This document shows positions 47,201 to 59,200 of a stretch of 64,000 nucleotides of DNA, one piece after another; position 1 is the first letter of the stretch, and each line of letters starts with the position of its first letter. The notes under the pieces are model-generated. The model was not told the DNA's origin. It did no database searches and saw only the letters and a list, made by a program, of their open reading frames with translations. Source of the DNA: Cardinalis cardinalis (Eukaryota > Chordata > Aves > Passeriformes > Cardinalidae); assembly GCA_014549065.1 (NCBI GenBank), contig JACDOX010000364.1, positions 259,638 through 323,637 on the forward strand, read 5' to 3'. A program made the position numbers and the translations under genes.

Positions 47201-50200
47201 TCTAATAACCACAATGTATTTATCATGCCCAATGATAAATTAGTGGAATACATTTGGTTTTCCCCTGGCCTTGCTGTGTTGCATTCTCAGCTCCCAAAGC
47301 CTGGTTTTGCTTGGGAGGGTGATGTGTTTGGTGCCAGGGGAGTGCCCTAGGAGGAGCTGGGTGCAGTTTAAGGGGGTTTAGGCTGGCAGGGGTTCCCTGG
47401 CAGTGTCACTGGGGTTGGGTTAACTGGAACCAGCCCTTCCCAGGGCTCGCTGGGCTCCTCCTGCCACTGCAGCTCCTGCAGCAGCTTCCAGGCTTCAGGG
47501 ATGGCTCATGAGCATCTCCCCTGGCCAGGATGGCCCCAGTGTGTCCCAGCAGGAATTCTGATCCATCCCATGCCATCAGGGCTGTCTCCAGGCCAGGAGC
47601 TCTCTGGGATTGCAGTTGAGGTGTCCGGGGTGGCTGAGGGGGCAGAGCTGCCCCATTGCTCAGGCTCCATCCTGGAGTTGTTGGTTCATTGTGACCCTGA
47701 GTCCCCTTGGTGCCTGTGACACTCCCATCCCCACGGCTCTGGTGTCTGAGTACTAAACCTGCCTCGTTCTGTGCTGCCATCGCTGCTTCCACTCTCTCAC
47801 TCTCCATAAAGCTCCTTTATTTTGATGATCCTTTGTGGCCTTCCTGCATTTTACAGCTGTGGCCTCTCTGTTACCTTTGTTCATGTGTGAATTCATATCC
47901 TTTCCAAACATTTAGCCTCCTTTTTTTATTTTTTTTATTTTAGTGACCCTGACAACTTTGGTTCCAGTTCATCTGAAAACCAAAAAAAAAAAAACCCAAA
48001 ACAAAAGAAAAACCCCACCAAACACACTCCCCCTTCCCAAAATCCATGTAACTTTGATGTTATTTTATTTTTTCAAATGCAGATTGTATTTTCATAGAGT
48101 TGTATTCCAATTTACTCAGCTTGGTTTGGTAAACTGCAGAATTGTTTTTGCTGAGTATGACTTGGATTGGCTCTTGGTCTGGTGACCAAAAATTGTACCT
48201 AGCCTTATGTTCAATTTGTAAAGCTTAATTAGTTCCACATCCTGAATGTACCTGATAAATATATTGTATGTATGTACAATATTTCATGTTGTTCACATAT
48301 ATACATATATTGTATTTATTTATATAAATGGCTGGAAACTCTGACCCATAATTGCATTTCTGTTAAATGTTTGTCTAGAGTATGGATTTGGTTTCATTTA
48401 TATGAAAGAATGTTAGCTGAGCAATTGGTCACATTTAATCTTACAATCAAATTTTGAATTTATTGTTTTTATGGATTTTTTTTCAATATCAANTGTTTCT
48501 GCTTTTGCAGTTTTGACTCACAATCAGTAAATGCTTTCAGCATATTTCCTAATTACTTAAATCTGTAATAAGTGTGTCCTTAAAGCTTGTTGACAGGCTC
48601 CTTTTAACCCAATCAGTCACAAGCCTGGAATCAAAGAGAATTTTTTTTCCCTGAGCGATGCAAATCAAATCCAAATTCTTAAATTTGAAGCCTGTACAAA
48701 GGTAGCTCTTGGTGGCTACTGCCCAAATCCTGCCCAGCTTTGGGCAGTGAGGCCCAGCTCTTGTTACAATGTGTGAAATGAGACCGAATGCTAATCTGTG
48801 CTTTGCCTTGGCTTTCTGCTCTGTGTTGTCTTGGTGTTTGCGTCTTACCTCTTACGTCTGTGCTGTTTGTTCCCTCCCCTGTTCTCTAATCCTGCCCTCC
48901 CCTCCCTCTGTGCCTCCTCATTGTCCACACTGACCCATCAATCAACCAACAACGTCCCCCCTTCCGTCGTGCTCCTGGTGATCTGCCCTGCNCTGGTTGG
49001 TGGCTCCGTGCTTGGGTGGCTGTGTTTGTGCTGGACCAGCTCACCCAAATATGGCCTTCTTGCTGACAGGTATCACTTCTGTGAGAAGTGTTTCACTGAA
49101 ATCCAGGGGGAGAATGTCACCCTGGGTGATGACCCTTCCCAGCCTCAAACGTAAGTCTCTTCCTTTCCTCTGCATCCCGAATTTTGGAGTGGGGCAGGGG
49201 GAGGNTGTCCTGGTTTGGGAGTAAAACCCAAAGCTGTGGGTGGTGTCTGGGGGGAAATGCTTTATTCCTTCTTAGCAGGAGATTTATAGGGATGGGATTA
49301 AGAGCTCTTGGGTCTGTTGCTCTGCCCAGCACTGCTGCCCATTCCCGGGGTGGCAGACCCTGGGTAACGTGTTTGGAGGGGAGCAGTGGAAGCTGTGTCA
49401 ATAAATGTCACTAATCCATCACCTTTTCTAATGGAAAACTTCCATCTAATTCTGATATCTTTTGAAGTANAGCTCATGTTTCTAAAACCAAAGGCTTGCC
49501 TCTAACCTGGCCAGAAAAGTCAGATTTGAGGCTTATGAGCTGATTTGGAAGGTGGCTGCTTTACTGACAGTAGCTTCCCTTGTTCTTTATGATTTTAATT
49601 TTATGTGTAGACTTGGATATCTCTGGCTTATAATTTACACAGAAAGTGAAATGGGAAAAATATTTTCTGTAGCTTAAAATACAATTAACTGAATTACTTG
49701 CTCTGACCAGAAAATAAATACTGAGGTGCTTTCTTCAGACTTGAGGTTTGCTGCAATTCAGCAAAGCATGATATTGTCTGAGCCTCTGATGTGAGGGTGC
49801 TACTGAGTTTTCATATTAACTCTTTGTCTCTAGAACCATCTCTAAGGATCAGTTTGAAAAGAAGAAGAACGATACCCTGGATCCAGAGCCGTGAGTACCA
49901 GGCTGTTGTTTTCCTTCCCAAAATCTCTGTGCTTCCACTTGTCCTTCAGACAGCAGGGCAGAAATGGGGCAGGGAGTAAAGAACTCTTCTGTTGCCCCTT
50001 CCCTGCCCAAACAGACTGCAGAATCCTTCCCTAAAATTCATGGCACAGCACCCAAAGTCAGTGTGTGATTTGCTACCCCAGAGGGCCACGGGAGCCTGTT
50101 CCACAGACCGTTCCTGGTTCTGTTATTTGGGTAATTCCAGGGGTGAGCCCTGCCAGGGCTGGGAATGGCCCTCCCTCCTCCAGAGCCTTTCACTCTGCAA

Positions 50201-53200
50201 TCCTGGGGCACTTCTGCATTTTCCNCTGGTGGTTCTCAACCACATTTTTCTCTTCCCTGGGTGCTGAGCCCACCCAAAGGCCAAGGCACCCTGTGTGACC
50301 CTGGGGAGGCTCAGGCGATGCCCGGCTGGACACGGGGCTGCTTTCCCTGCAGTGGGATTTTATCAGCCTGCTCCATGTTCTCTGGCANTTTGAGGCACAA
50401 CACAATTTGATTCCTTTGCTTATCTTTGCAAATTCTAAATAGAGCTCCTCCCCAGCCTGGAAGGTTGGACTGAGACAGACCCCAGTGTATTTGGCTTCTT
50501 GACCTGCCCTGCACTCTGGACTGGGAAAGCCTCTAACAGTTTTCCCATCCAGAAAAAGAATTCTGACACAATTTTTTGACCAGAAAACAAAAGATGAAAA
50601 CAAGACTACAGCAGAGCCATGCAGGCAAAGACAAGTTAATGCATGTTTTTTTGGCAGGGTGGCTCATGAATGACTAGTTCTTTCATTTACAGTAAGTTGA
50701 GCAACCATTTATTCAGCTTGTGGTGGTTGCAGCAATTCAGAATTAAATCTGTGGAGGTATTATTGAGAATTCTGTGAAACTGGGATTCTGCTTAGAAGAG
50801 GACAGAAAAGATCCAGGAAAAGTTGTNCATGACAGCCCCTTTCAGATTTTTAAACCAGCACATTTTGCAATTTATATATAGGTATAGATGTATATGTATA
50901 ACTTGCACATGGATTGATAGATGTACATCTGAATCTATTCTGAGTATTTCTTTAAACTTAGATGTAAATTGGACCTGATGAAATTGATTCAGCTCTTAGC
51001 AGAGGATTGGCAACTCCTTCTTTCATTCTGAATTCTGGAAAATTACTTACCTAACACCAAAGGTAATTTGCTGCTGGTTTTTNCTCTTCAGGTTTGTTGA
51101 CTGCAAAGAATGTGGTCGGAAGATGCACCAGATTTGTGTGTTACATTATGATATTATTTGGCCTTCAGGGTAAGAGATGTTTGTTAGTTTTTTACCCCTT
51201 GTATAATGAGACTGATACAGTTTATGTAATTAAAGACTTTGTACCTTTGTTCTTTAATATGTGGGCACAACCTTTCAAAGAACTGGGTACAAAGGGACAN
51301 AGCATTTCTAAATAAAATACTTTTTTGCGTGGTGGGTCTTAGTTCAGTATATTCAAATGAAAATGTATATATTCATCCACACAGATTTGTGTGGTTTCTT
51401 TCTAACTCTTAACCAAGGGCAGCTGGCTGGAGGGGAGTTTGTGTGCACAGAACACAAATGCAGGTGTAACTGCTTGGCAGAGTTAAACCAGCTTTAAATC
51501 CCTCAAAAATGGAGTGAAATAAGNTGTTCAAAGCCAGGGAAAAATATATTGTACTCTGACATTTAAATTACGTGTTCAAACATTGGGTTTAAGCTCACCA
51601 ATAATGGGTTTATGCTAAATTTTTGGCTTTTTTTTTCCTCAATAGGTTTGTCTGTGATAATTGTCTGAAGAAAACTGGTAGAACACGCAAAGAAAACAAA
51701 TTCAGTGCTAAAAGTGAGTTTGGTATTCCTGTTTTTATCTTCATCTTCTCCCTGCCACCCCTAATGGGTTTTTGATTGAGACTTTGTGTTGTCATGACAG
51801 ACAGCACAGGAACATTTGCAAAATGGGGAGCAGCACAGCCTGAGGCTGTTGGAATTTTAATCAACATTTGAAAGCCCTGCTGTTTATGTGTTTGTGGTCA
51901 GTCTTGTTGCTGCTCGGTGTGTTTGACATCTTTGTCATTATTTTCTAGGGTTAAAAGCAGAAAGGGACAAATAGAACAGGAGGAGCACAGGGCTGTGTGT
52001 GCTTCACTGGCTGCATTCAGCCAGGTCTCCATGGAGGGTTGGAGCTGTAGTGACACGATTGTCACCTCTGTGCCCTTCCCATAACCTGGAGGAACCAATT
52101 GTGCTGCAGTTCAGGTGCTGCTGCCAGGCACCAGAGTGTGGGAAGAGCTTTTCCTGCCTCCAGAACAGGGGTGGGGTGAGAACTGAGTCACTCCTTGCAC
52201 TGGGTGCTCCTGGCAGTGACCATGGCCATGGTCTGGTGGAAATGGGCACTGGAGAGAGGCCCAGGAGATGCCAGCTCAGGTTGGCTCAGCCTCCAGAATC
52301 CTCACAGGGAACATTTTTATTCATGCAGGTCAGGTGGGGCAGGAGAAGGGGCTGGTGTTGGAAATGCAGAGTCAGTGCAGAGGGCAGAAAAATAAATGAG
52401 GACACCAAGGGGCTGATTCAGGCACTTGAACAAGAGGAACTTGCAGGGACATTTCATTCNTNCCTTGATCCTTCCTTGTGCAAGATGANCTTTAAGGTCC
52501 CTTNCAANCCAAACCATTCCATGATTCTATAAAATAAAATTTTAAGTGTATAAATCCCTTAGAAAGTTAAATAGTCCTTTGAGTATATGAGGGTTTTTCC
52601 CCAGTGTTGGACATTACTGGGTGATGTTGAACTTGCAAACTTCTAAGCTGGGATGAAGGCAAAGGTTTTGCATTAAAANTGTGACTTCTTGAGAACTTCA
52701 CGTGTGGTTGATTGTGTAACAGGAGATGTGGAGGGGGTGATTTGCAGAGGATGATGATGATGATGTGTGGGGCATGGGGGGTTCCAGCAATCAGTCTCTG
52801 GAGTAACCTGATGCACTCAAGAGAGTTTTGTTAGAGAGGCCTAAATTAGTCTCATTAAAGACAGATTAAAATTGGAGGAGAACATCAATAAAATGATGAA
52901 ATCCAACTGTAGTGTTAGACACCCATTTTAAATGGATTCTCTTCTGTTCTGTGCTGACTTTACAGCATGTATTGATGTAAATTTCCTTAAAATAAGCGTG
53001 TGATTCCCTGGATATCTGCAGTTGTTGTGTGGCTCTGGTTAAAGTTTGATTATCCAGCCATGTAGCTCAAGGTAGCTATTCTGTTCTGAACAGGGAAATA
53101 ATGGTGCTTTTTTCCTTTCCTCCCTGTCCCTCTCCTTTCCCTGCTGTTTGTCTCTCTCCCCTGGGGATGTGAGTGCTGCTGCCAGCTCTAACCCACTGGT

Positions 53201-56200
53201 GGGCTCAGCCCTGGAGNTCAGCTTTCTTCAGCAGTGCTCTGGTGGGAATGCAAGAGCAGGGAAGGGAAAGGAAAGTCTGTTCTTGTCATCAAAACCTTGG
53301 TCCTGCTGCTGACCTGAAAACAAACTTGAGCAGTGAAAGTTTGAAACATGAACATGTTCCTTCCTAAAAAAGCCATCTACTGCCCAAGCTGCCATCAATA
53401 TTTCCCCACTCTCTCAAGGTGATGGTACAACTGCTGATAACCAAGGCAGCACATCCCTCAGCTCTTGTGGAACATTCATGTTCCTAATGTACAGTGAGTA
53501 AAATTGGTTATTTTAACTGAGAGCCTGCCAGCTATAACCAGAGTGCAGCTGGGTTCTGCTGGAAAACCCTGAACTTTTCAAGTATTTATTTTGCTAAGAA
53601 AATCTACAAATATTACCTCACCAGTAGCCAGTGCAGAGAGGTTCAAAGACAAAAGATATCCTGGCAGATAATTCACCCAAAGTAGTTTCCTGACAAGAAG
53701 TCACAAGAAGGAGTTGGAGTTTCTTCCTCTCTGTCCAGTTACTCACCAATAACAGAGGTCTGGCCATTGCTGCTGTCACAGACCTGTGCTGGGGGTTTCT
53801 CCTCAGCAGCCTGGATGCCTTTTCCAGGTTTGCACTGCAGTTTTCACTGAGCTTGGAGCTTTTGTTAGAGGTGGAAATGTGTGAACTGTCCAAGAACCAA
53901 AATCCAACTGCTTTCTAAAACAGCTTTCACTCACATTCTAGGAGATCAAAATATGCAACTTTTAGATCCTTTGCTTACAGTACATGTAACTTTAATGCTG
54001 CCTATTTCTTTTATCTCCTCATCTGGTCTTTTTGGGTTTGTTGGTTTCCAAGCTTTAATGCATAAGGAAGGAAGAAGATATTCCTTGGTTGCTTAGCATT
54101 GGGAAGATGAAAAGATGCAAACACAACGAGACAGTAGAGTTAACTCCAGTGGCTTTCTGAAAATGCTCCCACTCATCAGCTGAAATTGAGCCCTTCCTTC
54201 TTTTTCTGTTTGTCTTCAGAGAAATGAACAGAACCAAACAATTCCCTCATAAAGAATTTGTGAATTTCCTTTAGTCATCCCCCTGCTGTTACATATGGAA
54301 ATGCCAATACAGTGTATGGGAGTGGGAGATCCTGGGAAGGGCTCAGTGTGTTGGAATTGGTAAAGGACATGGTGGTTGTACTTCACCCTGCCTTTAAATT
54401 GCATTTTTTAAATTCAAATTATTAATTATTCCCAGGCAAATGATATTTAGACTGTGTTGTGCTGGTTATGACCAGAGAATCTCACTGGACAAGGGGACAA
54501 GCTAAAAGATGTAAATCAAGATTGCTGCCTTTGGCAATTTCTGTAAACTCATTGTAATTAAATTGCCAGAGGGCAGGGTTAGATTTGAAACTGAGAAGAA
54601 ATCCTTCCCTGGGAGGGNGGGCAGGCCCTGGCACAGGGTGCCCAGAGCAGCTGGGGCTGCCCCTGGATCCCTGGCAGTGCCCAAGGCCAGGCTGGGCAGG
54701 GCTGGGAGCAGCCTGGGACAGTGGGAGGTGTCCCTGCCGTGGCAGGGGTGGCACTGGATGAGCTTTAAGGGCCCTTCCAACCCAAACCATTCCATGGTTC
54801 TATAAAATAAAATATTAAGTGTATAAATCCCTTAGAAAGTGAAATAGTCCTTTGAGTATATGTGAGTTTTTTCCCCAGTANTGGAGCCCAAAGTAATTTT
54901 TAGCACAGATATTTCACTGCAGAATCCTGTGTGCAGGCTCAGAGTCAAGGAGGAACCAAGGGCCTTGTGTCAGGAGCCAAATATCAACGGAAAAATCAAG
55001 TTACAGAAAGCAAAAATTAAATGTATTTTATTAAAATGAACATCTGTGGATTACACCATTACTTTGGAAAAGATAGCAGATTGACCATAAAGTGAAGTAG
55101 AAATATGAGTGGTGAAATAAGTACAGCAGGATAAGGGAAATAGTCATAAATCTTCAAGTCAAAACAGTGGGGTCCTTCTGCTTTCTTAATATAACCCAAA
55201 GTCATCATGATCTGTGTAATTTGTTGGGGATTTATTTGAAAACCATCACATCCTGTAGGAGCACAAACCCAGCTCCCCACAAAAGCCAGTTGTGAATGTA
55301 AAGATGGAGTGAGGGCATCTGGACAATCTGTGGACTTGAACTCCCCAAGACCTCCATCTCTGGGCAGGAACTATTTAACCTTGGTGTGCAGATTGCTGCA
55401 ACTGCAGTCCAAAAGCTCTCTTGAAAAGAAAAGCAAAAGCAATGAAATCTCCATTGAAGTCAAAAGGCTTTTCATTTCTGTTGATTTGCTTTGCTTTGCT
55501 TGAAAAGGTGTGGCATGGAGCCAGATCTGTGCAGTGATGTAATCTCTGTCAGCCAGCCAGAGTGGGGCTGGGAGGAGAAAACATTGGCAGGGCTCATAAA
55601 ATAAAGCTGAAATTGAAAAATGCTACGTAAAGCTGCCTTTGTTAGCTCACTTANAGGGTAACTGTGGCACTCCAGTGGGTTCAGCTGCAACAGTGGGGTG
55701 TGGAAAGCAGGGGGGGTTTGCTTCTGGGGAAAAGCAGGGATGGGTTTGCATCTCTTCATTTTGACTGTATAAATCAAACCATCCAATTTTCACATGGAGG
55801 TAAAACAAAAGGGAAAAAACCTATTTCCTATTTCCAGAGGAGGAAGCTGCAGGAGCCCTGGAGCACAGCACAGCCTGACCTGAGCAGCTCCAGGTTAACA
55901 TTTCCTCTGTGTGTTCTCCCCTTGCCTTGCAGGGCTGCAGACCACACGTTTAGGGAACCATTTGGAAGACAGAGTGAACAAATTCCTGCGGCGTCAGAAC
56001 CATCCTGAGGCTGGAGAGGTCTTTGTCAGAGTGGTAGCAAGCTCAGATAAGACAGTAGAAGTTAAACCAGGAATGAAATCCAGGTTGGTCCTGTTCNTTA
56101 TAATGAATGCAATCCTTTTTATTTCTTTTGTTTTGAAGCCTCCTTGGGGGCTATTGTAAAATCGTGCCAATTTGCACCTTAATGCCTTTGCACATTTTTG

Positions 56201-59200
56201 AAATTTGAGCATGTTTAGGATTATGAAAGGTTAAAAAGTGTAGAGGAAGTGACTGGTTTTGGGACAGTGGGNACATCCTTGCTTATAATACTGGGACTTT
56301 GTGTCACTCCATCTTGAGAGTGACCACATTTTGCTTTCAGAATTCATTTGTTTGGAGNAGTTGCTGAGTTCTGTTCCATACTCTTCCTTCATTTTGTTGT
56401 GTTTTTAGAAACACTTCAGCTTTCAGGAGTAATTTTTAATTTGTTTCATTGTAAGTGTAAAGCTTAAAACTTTAGTCTGNGAAGTATTTTGGGTTAAATT
56501 AATAAAAACTGTGTTACTGTGACATCACTTCATACAAATGCATCACATTTTCTGCTCTGTAGCCTATTTAAAGGCTTGTGGTCTCTGAGGATATTCATGT
56601 ACTCAGTGCTGGCCTGTTCAGCCCTGTGTTCTATATGGAAACAGTCTCNCCATGAATTTACAGGAACAGGACTCCCTGTTTTACTCCAGCTCTGATCTGA
56701 CCCCATTTAACTCCTGCCTAAAAATCACAGAATCACAGAATAATGAGGTTGGAAGAGACCTCTAAGNTCANNGAGTCCAACCTGTGCCCTNACACCTNAA
56801 CTAGACCACAGCACCAAGTGCCATGTCCAGGCTTTTAANCNCATCCAGNGATGGTGATTCTNCCACCTCCCTGGGAAGGGCATTCCAGNACTTTACTATT
56901 CTTTCAGTGAAAAATTTCTTCCTAATATCCAACNTGTNCCTTCCCTGATGNAGCTGGAGNCTGTGTCCTCTGGTTCTGTCAGAGACCAACCCCACCTGTN
57001 TGCAGCCTCCCTTCAGGAAGNTGTAGAGAGCAATAAGGTCACCTCTGGGCCTCCTCTTCTCCAGGCTGAACAGCCCCAGCTCCTTCAAACTTTCCTCAGT
57101 GCTCCTAAGNAGTTAAAAATAAGGTTGACAATAATCCCCTCGTTCTGGTAGGACACTGCTTTAATAATTGGTATTTTCTTTGTTTTTTTTTTTCTCCTGC
57201 TGCCCTGTCCTGCAGGTTTGTGGACTCTGGTGAGATGTCAGAGTCCTTCCCTTACCGTACCAAAGCTCTGTTTGCGTTTGAGGAGATCGATGGCGTGGAC
57301 GTTTGTTTCTTTGGGATGCACGTGCAGGAGTACGGCTCGGACTGCCCCCCTCCCAACACCAGGTACCCCCCCAGCCCTGGCCAGCCACTGCAGACACTTG
57401 GCACATGCATTTCACTTCTGGGCCACAAATCCATCCTGCTGTAGGGCTGCAGATGGCTTTGAAGGGAAAGACAAATAGCAAAAAATGGGATTTATTAGGA
57501 TAAATACTTATCCTAATTATCAACTCACACAACCTCCTACATCCACCAAAATAATAAATCCAGAAAAATTACAAAATGTACAGTTTTAATGAACAAAAAT
57601 GTTACATTTTTTGCATTCTGCTTTTAATTTTGCCTCTTGATGTATATTCTTGCTGTGTGTGCTTCACTGGCTGCCTTCAGCCAGGTCTCCATGTAGGGCT
57701 GGAGCTGTAGTGACACAATTGTCACCNCTGTGCCCTTCCCACAACCNGTAGGAACCAANTGTGCTGCGGTTCAGGTGCTGCTGCCAGGCACCAGAGTATG
57801 GNAAGGAAGAGCTAAAGAAATACAGCCCCTCTTTTGCTTTTGAGGACTCTTTACACCACATTATGACAGTTGAATATGCATTAAAACACCATCAGTGTTC
57901 ATCTAGTGCAGAAGGCAGCTGTCAGTAGTGCTCAGGCAGTGTTGAGGCAGGCCTGAGTGTGTCCCTGTGTCCCTGCAGGCGGGTGTACATCTCCTACCTG
58001 GACAGCATCCACTTCTTCCGGCCGCGCTGCCTGCGCACGGCCGTGTACCACGAGATCCTCATCGGGTACCTGGAGTACGTCAAGAAGCTCGGGTGAGTGA
58101 CACCTGGCAGGGAAAGGAGCCTGGGGCTTCAGGGCATTTGCTCTTGGGGTGGTCTCTGTTTCCTTCTCACCCCTCTGAGATGTGTGCAGCAAATGTCTCT
58201 TGTGCAGCGGAGAGAGAAACTGGGATTTTGTCACTAAGGTGGTTTTGGTTGTTGGGGTAATGTCACTGTTAGGTCAGATGTGACACACACACACATGATC
58301 AGGGTGCAAGAAGAAAAAAGTTTTTTATTCTGTTTGTTCTCCAGCTTATATACTCTTAACAAAGCGTGATCTGAAGTCATTACATCACAATAATTTATTA
58401 TATTCATTGGTGCAAAGCAATTAATGTCAATATAATTGGCAAAAGTTTTACAGAAATTTAATAAGGCACANGTACACATCTACTTATGTACACAGTCNAG
58501 CTTACAGAAATTTTCATGTATCTTTTCTAATCTGTTNCCATGCTGACAGCCTTGTCTTCTTCCTTGCTCTGGATACACTCAAAAATCATCAATTGTTATT
58601 TCTTCTATTAACTCAGCTTTGCTTGCAGNCAGCTGTCAAGCCCCTCCACACAGTTCCTAAACTGACAGCACATCACTCATTTGGTCAGAGGTTCACTTGA
58701 TGTTTAAACTTCATTATTATAGCCCTGACCTTATCCCTTGTCAAAATATTGCCTCAGCATCTTTGCTNCAAAGAAAAAAGTCTTAAAAATTTAAAAACTA
58801 AAGCCAGAGGTCTGGATTTATAACGAGGTTTGAGTTGGCTTTCTGGTGGGAGTCACAGATGTTGTTTGTTTGTTTGTTGTGTGTGACACAGGTATGTGAC
58901 AGGGCACATCTGGGCCTGTCCCCCCAGTGAAGGAGATGATTACATCTTCCATTGCCACCCACCTGACCAGAAAATACCCAAACCCAAACGTTTGCAAGAA
59001 TGGTATAAGAAAATGCTGGACAAGGCATTTGCTGAGAGAATCATTCACGACTACAAGGTTTGTTACTGTTTATTTCTGATTTAATTCTTACAGTGTTTTT
59101 ATTTGAAGGGGGCTACTGTTGTGTCATAACACCTGAAAAGTGGAGTAGTGTTGTACAAGGGGTTTGTTCTCAACCAGTCTTTATTTTCTTAGATTTTCNT

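Larger units (their letters stand above)
51714..55932 (+). other. CREBBP: CREBBP intron 23
   Basis: 4.2 kb. Holds copy 1 of a 160-bp repeat (51993-52151), a short CR1 end with shared 3' flank (52440-52607), a (GAT)n stretch (about 52748-52763) and a longer CR1 end with the same flank (54590-54884). The remainder is AT-rich and unique-looking. Confidence 0.85.

Noticed and set aside
48798..49069. Hydrophobic + strand frame running into exon 20
   Set aside because: It is the pyrimidine-rich tract upstream of the acceptor read as codons. Exon 19 joins exon 20 in phase without it.
49206..49400. LTR remnant starting TGTCCTGGTTTGGG in intron 20
   Set aside because: Only the first bases resemble an avian LTR. 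No end, TATA box or second copy was seen, so it is mentioned only under the intron.
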